From: Pseudomonas donghuensis
GTDB taxonomy: Bacteria; Pseudomonadota; Gammaproteobacteria; Pseudomonadales; Pseudomonadaceae
Length of the DNA: 64,000 bases
NCBI RefSeq assembly: GCF_000259195.1
Contig: NZ_JH650767.1
Span: forward strand, 94,753-158,752
Reading direction: 5' to 3'
The notes beneath the pieces are model-generated. The model saw only the letters and a program-made list of their open reading frames with translations, searched no databases and had not been told where the DNA came from. Shown piece after piece: positions 18,803 to 27,424 of this stretch; position 1 is the stretch's first letter, and each line of letters begins with the position of its first letter. A program made the position numbers and the translations under genes.

Positions 18803-19111
18803 TCAAGCGCAAGCCACCAGGCGCTGCACCTGCCGGTGGATTTCCTCACCGTGATTGAGCTCGGCAGTGCGCAGGTCAAACGCCGTCTGCAGGTTGAGCC
18901 AGAACTCGGGGGTGGTGTCCAGGCAGGTGGCGAGGCGCAAGGCCATGCCTGCCGATACACCGCGACGCCGAGAAAGAACGCCATGGATCGAAGTGGCAGA
19001 TACGCCGAGCGCACGAGCCAAAGCGGCAGCGCTAACACCCATCTCGCTTTGGAAGTCCTCGCGCAAGACCTCTCCTGGGTGGACCGGACGCATGGCGTTC
19101 TTGCAGATCAT
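18803..19111 (-). CDS. HigA-type XRE antitoxin, apparently without a toxin partner
   Basis: 102-aa helix-turn-helix protein with the HigA signature MRPVHPGEVLREDF, ALARALGVSATSIHGVLSRR (recognition helix) and TPEFWLNLQTAFDLR. The ATG at 19111 has GAGG six bases upstream. HigB toxins normally lie directly upstream of higA, but only 69 bases separate this gene from sodC and no toxin frame is there. It is either an orphan antitoxin or a regulator of other genes. Confidence 0.85.
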   Translation of the reverse strand: MICKNAMRPVHPGEVLREDFQSEMGVSAAALARALGVSATSIHGVLSRRRGVSAGMALRLATCLDTTPEFWLNLQTAFDLRTAELNHGEEIHRQVQRLVACA

Positions 19112-19180
19112 GATGCACCTCAGTGGAAGTCCGTAGTTTCAACACTTACAGGCTTAGCGCATTGCGCAATGGATTGCCCG

Positions 19181-19693
19181 TCACTGCACCACCCCACACG
19201 CAATCCGCGCCCCACCACCACCCAACGCCTGTGGGTGATCGCTGTGGTTATCACCGCCGCCATGCACCATCAGCGCATGGCCCTTGAACTCTTCGGCCTT
19301 CAGGCGTGGCGCCAGGACCGGATAACGGGCAGTGCCGTCGGCGCTGACATACAGGGCCGGCAAGTCGCCTTTATGCCCGGCATCGTCGTATGGGCCCAGG
19401 TGTTTTTTACTCTGTTGCGGATCCCAGTGCCCGCCCGCGGCACCTGCCGGTGTGGTCTTGCCATCGGCGGTTGCCGGTGCACAGGAAGGCTGTTCGTGCA
19501 GGTGAAAACCGTGTACGCCCGGCGGCAAGTCGCGCAGGTCAGGCGTGAGCAGGGTGCCGTATTGGTTCTGCTCGAGGGTGATGGTACCGACCGGTTTGGC
19601 GCTGCCGTCGGCGCCCACCAGGGCCAGTTCCACAGTCTGGGCCTGGGCGGCGCCCGCTGTTGCCAGGGCGGCAGTGAACAAGAGTGCTTTCAT
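19181..19693 (-). CDS. sodC: Periplasmic Cu/Zn superoxide dismutase
   Basis: Dismutates superoxide in the periplasm. The 170-aa precursor has a signal peptide (MKALLFTAALATAGAAQA, cleavage near 18), the copper site GFHLHEQPSC, zinc-loop residues in GGHWDPQQSKKHLGPYDDAGHKGDLP, and MVHGGGDNHSD with the last copper His. The C-terminal GGARIACG supplies the second disulphide Cys. It is a monocistronic-looking gene upstream of the higA-like gene. Confidence 0.95.
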   Translation of the reverse strand: MKALLFTAALATAGAAQAQTVELALVGADGSAKPVGTITLEQNQYGTLLTPDLRDLPPGVHGFHLHEQPSCAPATADGKTTPAGAAGGHWDPQQSKKHLGPYDDAGHKGDLPALYVSADGTARYPVLAPRLKAEEFKGHALMVHGGGDNHSDHPQALGGGGARIACGVVQ

Positions 19694-19832
19694 GGTGTTG
19701 CTCCTTGTGGGTCGATGCAGCCGAAGGGCACCTTATCAAGGAGACCCTTGGTCCGGCGTGGGGATTGCATTACCGGCTTTGTCAAAATGTGTAGGATCAC
19801 TGTCCCCCCTCATTTGCAGATCGAGTCGCGCC

Positions 19833-20309
19833 ATGCAATTGACCCACCGCCCCGTCCAGCCCCACGACATCGCTGCCATTTGCTGCTTCCCCCAGGGCCC
19901 GGACGAGCTGTTCTACATGTTCCCCAAGGCCAGGTACCCGCTGACACCCGCGCAACTGAGCGAGGCCATCGCCCAGCGCAACGGCTCGACCGTGGTCGAG
20001 GGCGACGGGACCGTGCTGGCCTTCGCTAACTTCTACAAGGCAGAGCATGGTGGCGTTTGCGCCCTTGGCAATGTGGTGGTGGCCCCCGCCGCGCGCGGCC
20101 ATGGCGTAGCGCGCTATCTGGTGCAGAGCATGATCGAGCTGGCGCGCCGTCAGTTCGAGGCTCGCGAGGTGCAGGTGTCATGTTTCAACAGCAACACCGC
20201 CGGGCTGCTGCTTTATCCACAGCTGGGCTTTGAGCCCTTCGCCATCGTCGAACGTGAGGGCCCCGGCAATACGCGGGTCGCACTGGTGCAGATGAAGCAG
20301 GCGCTGTAG
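19833..20309 (+). CDS. GNAT-family N-acetyltransferase
   Basis: 158 aa. It has the GNAT core with the acetyl-CoA loop VVAPAARGHGVARYLVQSMIE (about 83-103) and the C-terminal CFNSNTAGLLLYPQLGFEPF. The start is the ATG at 19833 (MQLTHRPVQPHDIAAICCF); the frame is open further upstream but not conserved there. The substrate is unknown. It is divergent from sodC. Confidence 0.85.
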   Translation: MQLTHRPVQPHDIAAICCFPQGPDELFYMFPKARYPLTPAQLSEAIAQRNGSTVVEGDGTVLAFANFYKAEHGGVCALGNVVVAPAARGHGVARYLVQSMIELARRQFEAREVQVSCFNSNTAGLLLYPQLGFEPFAIVEREGPGNTRVALVQMKQAL

Positions 20310-20349
20310 CCGATCGATGGGCTGCAACGAACCTTGAGCGTGCGACGGT

Positions 20350-20988
20350 GTTCGATCCCGTGCGCTGGTGGTGCTGGTCAGCTTTCGCAACAGCAGCGCC
20401 TACAACCGCTGGTGGGAAGCGCGCACCTTGTGGGGCGGGCTGGTCAACAGTTCACGCAGCTTTGCCCGCCAGGTGCTGACGCTGATCGATGATTTGGATG
20501 ACGGCGTCAACCCAATCAAGACGACATTGCTGCGCCGCCATATCGCCTATGTGAACTGCCTGGCCGCACACCTTCGCGGCGAACCGTGCCCGGATGAACT
20601 GATGGCCTTCATCCCGCCCGAAGAATTCGACCGGCGCAGCCGCTCGAACAACTTCGCCAACGACATCCTCACCGGCTCTGCGGCGCTGCTAACCCGCGAA
20701 TACAAGGCCGGGCGCCTGGACAGCATTCGCCTGGCGCGGCTGGAATCGACCCTGGTCGACCTGTCCAACAGCCAGGGCGGCATGGAGCGCATCGCCAACA
20801 CGCCCCTGCCCTACCCTTACGTGTATTTCCCGCGGCTGTTTATTTCGCTGTTCTGTTTGCAGAGCCCGTTCCGGATCAGTGAGCATCAGATTCAGATGGA
20901 TGCGATTTGTGAGACCATCGAAAGGAATTTGGAGTCGATGCAACGGGATGCGCAGTGTGGGGAGCTGGTTGGCGAATCTACCCATTGA
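20350..20988 (+). pseudogene. Bestrophin-family (YneE-like) channel remnant
   Basis: The frame begins inside the family motif: VLVSFRNSSAYNRWWEARTLWGG corresponds to residues about 65-90 of a normal 300-aa bestrophin, so the first membrane helices are gone. Near the 3' end, PLPYPYVYFPRLFISLFCLQSPF jumps directly to HQIQMDAICETIERNLESM, missing the usual membrane segment and the G-L-D-A-L region. Truncated and internally deleted, it is unlikely to make a channel. Confidence 0.75.
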
Positions 20989-21010
20989 CGTGCAATCGAG
21001 TGCGGGCGAC

Positions 21011-21310
21011 TCAGAGTCTCGACGAAGCATGAGGGTGGGCCAGAAGATCAATCCCTAGCGCCCGGATGACCTTCAGTACAGTGTCAAAACGAGGCTTCGC
21101 ACCGGGGGTCAACGCCTTGTACAGGCTCTCGCGCCCCAATCCACTGGCAGTTGCGATCTGGCTCATGCCGCGAGCCTTGGCGATATAGCCGAGGGCGCGA
21201 ATCAGTTCGTCATGATCACCATCCGCCAGCACTTGAGAAAGGTACTCGCTGATTGTCTCATCGCTATCGAGCAACGCGGCCATATCAAACGTAGTAAGTG
21301 ACAAACTCAT
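21011..21310 (-). CDS. Addiction-module antidote protein (HigA2-like HTH)
   Basis: 99-aa antitoxin: MSLSLTTFDMAALLDSDETI, ALGYIAKARGMSQIATASGL (helix-turn-helix) and SLYKALTPGAKPRFDTVLKV, typical of the COG3636 family. The ATG at 21310 with AAGGAAA upstream starts one base after the toxin stop, so the pair is translationally coupled. Antitoxin downstream of toxin is normal for this type. Confidence 0.9.
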   Translation of the reverse strand: MSLSLTTFDMAALLDSDETISEYLSQVLADGDHDELIRALGYIAKARGMSQIATASGLGRESLYKALTPGAKPRFDTVLKVIRALGIDLLAHPHASSRL

Positions 21311-21311
21311 A

Positions 21312-21605
21312 TCAAATTTCCTTGGCCAGCTTCCTGGCCAGTTGGATATCAACAGATTGCGATGACTTGTCACCACCTGCCAACAAAACAATGACTACAC
21401 CGTCCCGAGCCGTGAAATACACCCGATAACCCGCCCCCACATCGATGCGCATCTCGCAGACCTGACCACCGACGGACTTCACATCTCCCAGATTTCCCGC
21501 CGTTACACGCTCTATTCGCCGTGCGATTGCCACCCTTGCATGCATGTCGCGTACGGAAATCAACCAAGAGGTGAATCTGGGCGTTTGCAAAACACTGTAT
21601 TTCAA
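21312..21605 (-). CDS. RelE/ParE-superfamily toxin (Gp49/HigB-like)
   Basis: 97-aa toxin: FTSWLISVRDMHARVAIARRIERV, GGQVCEMRIDVGAGYRVYFT and VIVLLAGGDKSSQSVDIQLARKLA fit the 'addiction module killer protein' family, likely a ribosome-dependent mRNA interferase. It is first in the two-gene operon, with a perfect palindrome (TGTATCC/GGATACA) 13-30 bp before its start, probably the TA operator. Confidence 0.9.
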   Translation of the reverse strand: MKYSVLQTPRFTSWLISVRDMHARVAIARRIERVTAGNLGDVKSVGGQVCEMRIDVGAGYRVYFTARDGVVIVLLAGGDKSSQSVDIQLARKLAKEI

Positions 21606-21617
21606 GGCTCACACCAA

Positions 21618-21635
21618 TGTATCCCCTTGGATACA
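21618..21635. promoter_or_regulatory. Palindromic operator of the toxin-antitoxin operon
   Basis: TGTATCC-CCTT-GGATACA, a perfect inverted repeat just upstream of the toxin start, where the antitoxin would bind. Confidence 0.7.
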
Positions 21636-21707
21636 AGCAAGCAACCAGCAACCCACACCTCTCATCGCCTGGCCAGAAATTTGGCCGGGTTATGCAGATG
21701 CCTGAAG

Positions 21708-21869
21708 ATGGCAACAATGACACCGAGAGAAAGGTTGCTGGATACCGCTGCTTCGCTGTTTCGTGTAGTCCATTTCCCAAGCATAATCCCCAAGCACTTC
21801 AGCTGTTGCGCCTGCATCGCTAGCTGCCTAGTCTTGGCCGGTCGTTGCCAAATCAACGACCGGTTTTGA
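21708..21869 (+). pseudogene. TetR-family regulator, N-terminal fragment
   Basis: MATMTPRERLLDTAASLFR is the start of a TetR DNA-binding domain, but the sequence then leaves the family (VVHFPSIIPKHFSCC) and stops at 21869. Only about 19 residues are recognisable. It is a gene fragment left by a deletion. Confidence 0.55.
21838..21867 (+). terminator. Hairpin terminator
   Basis: CCGGTCGTTG, loop CCAAAT, CAACGACCGG, then TTTT. A perfect 10-bp stem; probably a relic of the gene that once stood here. Confidence 0.75.
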
Positions 21870-22030
21870 CAGACCGCTGTTGATACAGTCGCACTGCTCT
21901 ATGGCAGCTGTGCGTGGGGCACATTCGTGTGCGCCGGTTCCTGTATCACCGGTCTGTCAACCCACGTACTGCTGCCACCCTCCTGTTTGACAGCGGGTTT
22001 GTGGCGGCTCGACCGATACAGGAGCTGACC

Positions 22031-22267
22031 ATGCTGAAAATAGTCCCCGATCCCCCGCTTCTCTCCACCGATTCCCCTCATTGCCTTGAAGACATCCTGG
22101 TTCATGCCGGCGAGCATCTGGCCTGTGCCCTGGCTGTCGGCCAGCAAGCGGTGTTGTTGCATCCCGATAGGCATGGGCAGGCGCTGGTGCGTACTGCCCT
22201 GCACGAGATGGAAACGGCGCGCTGGCGGGTTGAACAGGCGCTGGCCTGCGTTCAGGTAGCCCACTGA
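22031..22267 (+). CDS. Small DUF6124/DUF3077-like protein
   Basis: 78 aa: MLKIVPDPPLLSTDSPHCLE, ILVHAGEHLACALAVGQQAV, then a helix ETARWRVEQALACVQVAH. It resembles the small Pseudomonas-specific DUF3077/DUF6124 proteins of unknown role that often occur as tandem copies. GGAG lies seven bases upstream of the ATG. A decayed relative follows at 22382. Confidence 0.7.
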   Translation: MLKIVPDPPLLSTDSPHCLEDILVHAGEHLACALAVGQQAVLLHPDRHGQALVRTALHEMETARWRVEQALACVQVAH

Positions 22268-22287
22268 TTACGAGCGCTTTGCGCTCG

Positions 22288-22360
22288 ATCGCTGGCAAGC
22301 CAGCTCCCACAGGGTTCGGCGCATGCCGATCGTTTGTGGGAGCCGGACTTGCCGGCGATG
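22288..22360. repeat. REP element pair
   Basis: An inverted copy (ATCGCTGGCAAGCCAGCTCCCAC) and a forward copy starting GTGGGAGCCGGACTTGCC, separated by about 25 bp. Confidence 0.85.
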
Positions 22361-22381
22361 GGCGGCGCAGCCGACCCGGGC

Positions 22382-22545
22382 ATCCCCAGCGAACAGGCAC
22401 TGGAGCACGCCTCGCTAGGTGCCAGCGAAGAAGACCCCACCCTGGCCTGGGCCGCGCACCTTCTGGGCGAGATGGCAAGGCGATTGTTGATGACATGGGC
22501 CTGGGTTTGCAGCAGGCCGAGCACGCAACAGGTAAAACCCAGTGA
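22382..22545 (+). pseudogene. DUF3077 remnant with one-base deletion
   Basis: IPSEQALEHASLGAS and DPTLAWAAHLLGEMA read in one frame, then AKAIVDDMGLGLQQAEHATG continues in the next frame. Adding one A in GAGATGGCAAGGCG restores a continuous C-terminal half of a DUF3077 protein. The N-terminal half is replaced by the REP pair. Confidence 0.6.
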
Positions 22546-22601
22546 GGATTTCGCCCGCGCGGCCGTTATCCTCAAGGTAAGACCCTGCGCCCGAGGTAAC
22601 G

Positions 22602-23282
22602 ATGTTTCAACAATGGAGCGAAATGCTGCAGCTCTACAAACGCAGCCGCCCGAACTATTGGCACGCGATTCGCCACAATCCGCTGGCAGCGCACCTGTTG
22701 CCGACCTGGCTGGTGGTGCTGGCAATCATTCTGGTGGTCAGCGCGTCCTTCAGCGTGCAACAGCACCCGCTGGGACCGGTTACGGTGATGTTCAGTACCA
22801 GCCTGTGCATGTGGGCGCTGTTGCTGGCCCGTGAGTACTTTGTCGCCGAGCAGTTCAAAAGCCTGTATCAACGCCACGCCATCGCCAGCCAGCCGCTGCT
22901 GCAGCGCGACAGCTACCTGCGCTATGCACATTTCCTGCAGATGCTTGAACAGAACGCTGTCAGTGCGGCCCAGGCGGCCGAGATCGTAGCGTTTGCGAAG
23001 ATTTCCGAGAACCCGCCCAAGTCGTTGAACCTGACCCAGAACGCGATGTTCGTGGCGATCATGACCTTCCTCGCCACCATTGCCGCCGAAAAGGCCAAAT
23101 TGACCGAGCTGTGGGCGTTCGGCAAAGGCAACCTGGTCATCCTGCTGACCTTCGCCGTCCTACTGGTGCTGTGGCTCGGATTGATAGTGGTGCGCGATCA
23201 CCTGCATTACAAGGAACGGATCATCCGCTACCTGGAATGGGCCAGCCATGATCTGCCCGCTCGTGAAACCCCTTGGAAATGA
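22602..23282 (+). CDS. Hypothetical inner-membrane protein
   Basis: 226 aa, not recognised. It has two N-terminal membrane helices (about 34-52 and 60-78), a soluble helical middle containing YLRYAHFLQMLEQNAVSAAQ, and two C-terminal helices (about 148-165 and 177-198), ending RYLEWASHDLPARETPWK. The ATG at 22602 follows GAGGTAAC. It stands before the fecI promoter with a Fur box overlapping its stop region. Confidence 0.7.
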   Translation: MFQQWSEMLQLYKRSRPNYWHAIRHNPLAAHLLPTWLVVLAIILVVSASFSVQQHPLGPVTVMFSTSLCMWALLLAREYFVAEQFKSLYQRHAIASQPLLQRDSYLRYAHFLQMLEQNAVSAAQAAEIVAFAKISENPPKSLNLTQNAMFVAIMTFLATIAAEKAKLTELWAFGKGNLVILLTFAVLLVLWLGLIVVRDHLHYKERIIRYLEWASHDLPARETPWK

Positions 23283-23297
23283 GACTCACTCTTATTA
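23278..23297. promoter_or_regulatory. Candidate Fur box upstream of fecI
   Basis: AATGAGACTCACTCTTATT, a good match to the Fur consensus core AATGAGAATCATTxTTATT, about 50 bp before the fecI start. It implies repression by Fur when iron is sufficient. Confidence 0.7.
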
Positions 23298-23346
23298 GTA
23301 TGCGCGACTCGCGTGGGGCGAAATCAGGGTGGCGGGGGCTGTGGCC

Positions 23347-23874
23347 GTGGAGACGAATCAACAAAAGCTCAGCACGCTTTTTATCGGGCAGCGCAGTGCC
23401 TTGATCCGCATGCTGTCGCGAGTCGTCGGCTGCGCCAGCCTGGCCGAGGACCTGGCGCAGGAAACCTATCTGAAAGTGGCTAAAGCGCTGAACACCCGAC
23501 CGATCGAGCATTTGCACCCGTTCCTCTACCAAACCGCCCAGTACCTGGCATTCGATCACTTGCGCAGTCAACGAAGCAAGCGTCGCTTCGAAGACCCGTA
23601 CGCGGATGAAAACCTTGTGGTGGAAGTGCCGACCAGCGCGCCTGGCCCGGACAGTCACGCCCAGGGCCAGCAACAGTTGCAACAGTTTCAGCAAGTGCTC
23701 GCAACCTTACCCAAACGCCAGCAACAAATCCTGATATTGCATAAACTGCATGGCCTTGCCCAAGCTGAGATTGCCCAGCGCCTGCAGGTTTCTCTGAGCA
23801 CGGTGGAAAAAGACCTACGCAATGCGCTCACTGCCTGCATTAAAGCCACCGACATGCAGACCGCCCATGACTGA
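23347..23874 (+). CDS. fecI: FecI-type ECF sigma factor
   Basis: Iron-starvation sigma factor that would direct transcription of the adjacent siderophore receptor. About 175 aa: region 2 with SLAEDLAQETYLKVAKAL and FLYQTAQYLAFDHLRSQRSK, region 4 with LATLPKRQQQILILHKLHGL and LQVSLSTVEKDLRNAL. Several GTG codons compete for the start; GTG at 23347 is chosen because GGGGG lies eight bases upstream (the frame is open from 23329). It overlaps fecR by eight bases. Confidence 0.9.
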   Translation: METNQQKLSTLFIGQRSALIRMLSRVVGCASLAEDLAQETYLKVAKALNTRPIEHLHPFLYQTAQYLAFDHLRSQRSKRRFEDPYADENLVVEVPTSAPGPDSHAQGQQQLQQFQQVLATLPKRQQQILILHKLHGLAQAEIAQRLQVSLSTVEKDLRNALTACIKATDMQTAHD

Positions 23875-24838
23875 AGCATCCCCCCTCCTCATTCCCGGCG
23901 AATCGGCCAGAGAGCAGGCAAGCTACTGGTTCGCCCACCGTGCCCAGATCGCCAGTGATCAGGCAACCCGCCAGCGCTTCGAGCAGTGGCGCGGTGCCGA
24001 TGCAGAACATGACGCAGCCTATGCCGAGCTAGAAGCACTGTGGAACAACCGCGCGTTCGAGCAGGCTCTGCAAAGCCTGGAAGTCGATCTGGGGTTGCCA
24101 CCCGCGCCTGTCCAGCGCTCCTGGCGACGCCCAATGCGCCAATACCTGGCCACCGCCGCTGCCGTACTGCTGATGCTCGGTGCCGGCTGGATGGCCGATG
24201 TGCCGATGCGCTTGCAAGCCGAGCACCTGACCGCCATTGCCCAGGTCGAACACCTGGAGCTGGCTGACGGTTCGCATATCGTCCTGGGCAGCAACAGCGC
24301 AATCAGCACCGCGTTTGACGGTCAATCCCGGCATATTCGCTTGCTGCGTGGCGACCTTTACATCGAAGCCTTTCACGACGCCGCGCGCCCGTTGATCATC
24401 GATACCGGCGAAGCCAGGGTAACGGTGGTCGGTACTCGCTTCAGCGTCAGCAAGCGTGACAAGCAAGTCACCGTTGCCGTACGCGAAGGCCGGGTACGCT
24501 TCGCCAACAACGCCGGTGACAACAACCTGCTGCTGGCCGGTAACTGGCAACAACTCAAGGCCGGGCACCTGCAACCTGCGCACCAGGAAGGCGGCGAACG
24601 GCAGATGGCCTGGATCAATGGCCGCCTGTCGTTCCAGGATGCGCCGCTGGCCGACGTTCTCAGCGAGTTGCGCCGCTACTACCCGGCGCCCATCCTGCTG
24701 TTCAACAGCACTGCCGCCACTCAGCGCGTCAGCGGCAATTACCAGTTGGATGAGCCCCTGGCGATTGTCCAGGCGCTGAGCAAAGTTACCGCCACACAGG
24801 TCACCCGCCTGCCCGGCGGAACCCTTGTGGTTCGCTGA
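23867..24838 (+). CDS. fecR: FecR-type anti-sigma regulator
   Basis: Inner-membrane protein that relays the receptor signal to the sigma factor. 323 aa: a cytoplasmic N-terminal part (EQASYWFAHRAQIASDQATR, FEQWRGADAEHDAAYAELE), one membrane helix (about 92-108, LATAAAVLLMLGAGWMA), then the periplasmic FecR domain with VEHLELADGSHIVLGSNS and TRFSVSKRDKQVTVAVREG, and a C-terminal secretin/STN-like tail. The start is the ATG at 23867, overlapping fecI. Confidence 0.92.
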   Translation: MTEASPLLIPGESAREQASYWFAHRAQIASDQATRQRFEQWRGADAEHDAAYAELEALWNNRAFEQALQSLEVDLGLPPAPVQRSWRRPMRQYLATAAAVLLMLGAGWMADVPMRLQAEHLTAIAQVEHLELADGSHIVLGSNSAISTAFDGQSRHIRLLRGDLYIEAFHDAARPLIIDTGEARVTVVGTRFSVSKRDKQVTVAVREGRVRFANNAGDNNLLLAGNWQQLKAGHLQPAHQEGGERQMAWINGRLSFQDAPLADVLSELRRYYPAPILLFNSTAATQRVSGNYQLDEPLAIVQALSKVTATQVTRLPGGTLVVR

Positions 24839-24945
24839 GCGACACCAGCCGATCACACCGGTGAAAAAAGTTTTACGGCTTTCGAGCTTTCAACCCGTCA
24901 AGGTTTTTGCGCTTGCAAATAATTCCTATTCAGAACGGGGCTCGC

Positions 24946-27387
24946 ATGCACCTTCCAGCACTCCACCCAACCCACGCCCATAGCATCCTGGCACTGGCCA
25001 TCTACCTGGCCTGTAGCAACGCCATAGCCGCCGAGATCATCGACACACCGATTGGCAACCAGGTGCTGAGCACCCACGATTTCGCCATTGCCGCACAACC
25101 TCTGGCCAACGCCCTCGATCAATTGAGCGAGCAGAGTGGCTTGCAGATCGCCTATTCGGCAGATCTGGCCCAAGGTGTGCAATCGTCCGGTGTCAGTGGC
25201 CAGATGACCAGCCAACAAGCGCTGGCCCAACTGCTGGCAGGCACACAGCTGGGCTTCGAGCCCAACGGCGCGAATGCAGTCATGCTCGTGCGCCGCCCTG
25301 CCCCGGGTTCGGCACTGGAGCTGGGCGCCACCAGTATTATCAGTAACCAGCTAGGCACGGTTACCGAAGGTACGGGCTCCTATACCCCAGGCACTATCGC
25401 CACGGCAACGCGCCTGGTCCTGACACCCCGGCAAACCCCGCAGTCGATCACCGTCATCACTCGCCAGCACATGGATGACTTCGGCCTCAACAACGTTGAT
25501 GACGTGATGCGCCATACACCCGGTATCACCGTCTCGGCCTTCGACAGCGACCGTACCAACTATTACGCCCGTGGTTTTTCCATCAACAACTTCCAGTACG
25601 ACGGCATTCCCTCCACCGTACGCAACGTCGCCTATTCGGCGGGCAATACCCTGAGCGACATGGCCATCTATGACCGTGTCGAGGTACTTAAAGGCGCCAC
25701 AGGACTGTTAACCGGTGCCGGGTCCCTGGGCGCCACCATCAATCTGGTGCGTAAAAAACCCACCGCTGATTTCCAGGGCCACGCCAGCGCCGGGATGGGC
25801 TCCTGGGATAACTACCGCAGCGAACTGGACCTCAGCGGGCCCCTGACCGACACCGGCAATGTCCGTGGCCGGGCGGTGGCGGCCTACCAGGACAAGAACT
25901 CGTTCATGGACCACTACTCGCGTAAAAGCTCGGTGTACTACGGCATCCTCGAGTTTGATCTGTCACCTGACACGATGTTGACCGTGGGCGGCGATTATCA
26001 GGACAGCAACCCCAAAGGCTCGAGCTGGTCGGGGAGCTTCCCGCTGATCAACTCCGCGGGTGGTCACAACAGCGTCTCGCGCTCGTTCAACAACGGCACC
26101 GACTGGAGCGGCTGGGAGCAATACACCCGCACCGTGTTCGCCACCCTCGAACATGAGCTGGGCGATGGCTGGGTCACCAAGCTGCAACTGGACCACAAGA
26201 TCAATGGCTACCATGCCGCGCTTGGCTCGATTCAGTTCGACCAGCCCAAGCCCGATGGCACCGCCAGCATCAACGCGCAGAAGTACACTGGCGAAACCAC
26301 CAGCGACTCGGCCGATCTCTATGTCAGCGGGCCCTTCACGTTACTGGGGCGCGAGCATGAGCTGGTGCTGGGTGGTTCGATCGGCACCTCGCACTGGAAA
26401 GGCAAGGGCTACTGGGACGTGACCCATCGCGGTCCCAACATTGTCGATTTCAATCATTGGAACGGCAATTTCCCAGAGCCTGACTGGGGCCCGGTGTCCC
26501 AACGTAGCGATGATGTGGTGCGCCAGACCGGCGCCTACATGACCACCCGGCTGAACCTCAGCGATGACCTGAAAGTCTTTCTTGGCGGTCGCGTCGTGAA
26601 CTATCACCTGACAGGCCTGAACCCGTCCTACAAGGAGTCGGGACGCTTCGTGCCTTACGTCGGCGCAGTCTATGACCTCAACGACACCTATTCGGTGTAC
26701 GCCAGCTACACCGACATTTTCATGCCCCAGGAAAGCTGGAACAAAGACCGCGACAGCAAGCTGCTCGAACCGGACGAAGGGCAGAACTACGAGTTGGGCC
26801 TGAAGGCGGACTTTTTCGAAGGCCGCCTGAACAGCAGCCTGGCCTACTTCGAGGTGCATGAAGACAACCGCTCCATGCCCGATGATGACTACAACAACCT
26901 GCAACCCACGCCACCCAACTATGCCTTCAAAGGCACCCAGGCGGTGACTAAAGGGTATGAGCTGGAGATTTCCGGGGAGCTCAGCCCGGGCTGGCAGTTG
27001 CAGGCCGGCTACACCCACAAGATCGTGCGCGATGACAATGATCAAAAGATCTCGACCTTTGAACCGGAGGACCAGGTCAGCCTGTACACCAGCTACAAGC
27101 TCAACGGTCGCCTGGAAAACCTGACCGTCGGCGCCGGCGCGCGCTGGCAAAGCGTGGGTTGGCAATCGATCTACAACGCCCCTCTCGGGCATTACCAAGA
27201 CATCTCCCAGGAGTCCTACTGGCTGGTGGACCTGATGACCCGTTACCAGTTCAGCGAACACCTGTCGGCAACGCTCAACATCAACAACCTTTTCGACAAG
27301 TACTACTACACCAACGTCGGTTTCTATAACTCGGCGGCTTATGGTGAGCCACGCAATTTCATGCTGAGCACCCGCTGGGACTTCTGA
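24946..27387 (+). CDS. TonB-dependent ferric-siderophore receptor with STN signalling domain
   Basis: Outer-membrane transporter, 813 aa. Signal peptide to about residue 28 (..SNAIAA), then the STN domain (about 45-110: LANALDQLSEQSGLQIAYSA, VSGQMTSQQALAQLLAGT), which contacts FecR. The plug follows (QTPQSITVITRQHMDDF, DRVEVLKGATGLLTGAGSLG), then the barrel, ending in the Phe of RWDF. FpvA-like siderophore receptors share this architecture, but the ligand cannot be told. It lies 107 bp after fecR, so cell-surface signalling through FecR/FecI is very likely. The sequence is clearly paralogous to the receptor at 37107. Confidence 0.93.
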   Translation: MHLPALHPTHAHSILALAIYLACSNAIAAEIIDTPIGNQVLSTHDFAIAAQPLANALDQLSEQSGLQIAYSADLAQGVQSSGVSGQMTSQQALAQLLAGTQLGFEPNGANAVMLVRRPAPGSALELGATSIISNQLGTVTEGTGSYTPGTIATATRLVLTPRQTPQSITVITRQHMDDFGLNNVDDVMRHTPGITVSAFDSDRTNYYARGFSINNFQYDGIPSTVRNVAYSAGNTLSDMAIYDRVEVLKGATGLLTGAGSLGATINLVRKKPTADFQGHASAGMGSWDNYRSELDLSGPLTDTGNVRGRAVAAYQDKNSFMDHYSRKSSVYYGILEFDLSPDTMLTVGGDYQDSNPKGSSWSGSFPLINSAGGHNSVSRSFNNGTDWSGWEQYTRTVFATLEHELGDGWVTKLQLDHKINGYHAALGSIQFDQPKPDGTASINAQKYTGETTSDSADLYVSGPFTLLGREHELVLGGSIGTSHWKGKGYWDVTHRGPNIVDFNHWNGNFPEPDWGPVSQRSDDVVRQTGAYMTTRLNLSDDLKVFLGGRVVNYHLTGLNPSYKESGRFVPYVGAVYDLNDTYSVYASYTDIFMPQESWNKDRDSKLLEPDEGQNYELGLKADFFEGRLNSSLAYFEVHEDNRSMPDDDYNNLQPTPPNYAFKGTQAVTKGYELEISGELSPGWQLQAGYTHKIVRDDNDQKISTFEPEDQVSLYTSYKLNGRLENLTVGAGARWQSVGWQSIYNAPLGHYQDISQESYWLVDLMTRYQFSEHLSATLNINNLFDKYYYTNVGFYNSAAYGEPRNFMLSTRWDF

Positions 27388-27424
27388 TCCGGGCACATCG
27401 CGGTAAACAAAGCCAGCGGACTGA

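Noticed and set aside
22334-22834. A 166-codon frame joining the DUF3077 remnant to the next gene
   Set aside because: It passes the frameshift and then runs out of frame inside the membrane-protein gene at 22602.
24914-24932. A second Fur box directly before the STN receptor
   Set aside because: AAATAATTCCTATTC is AT-rich but matches the consensus poorly; expression is more likely through FecI.
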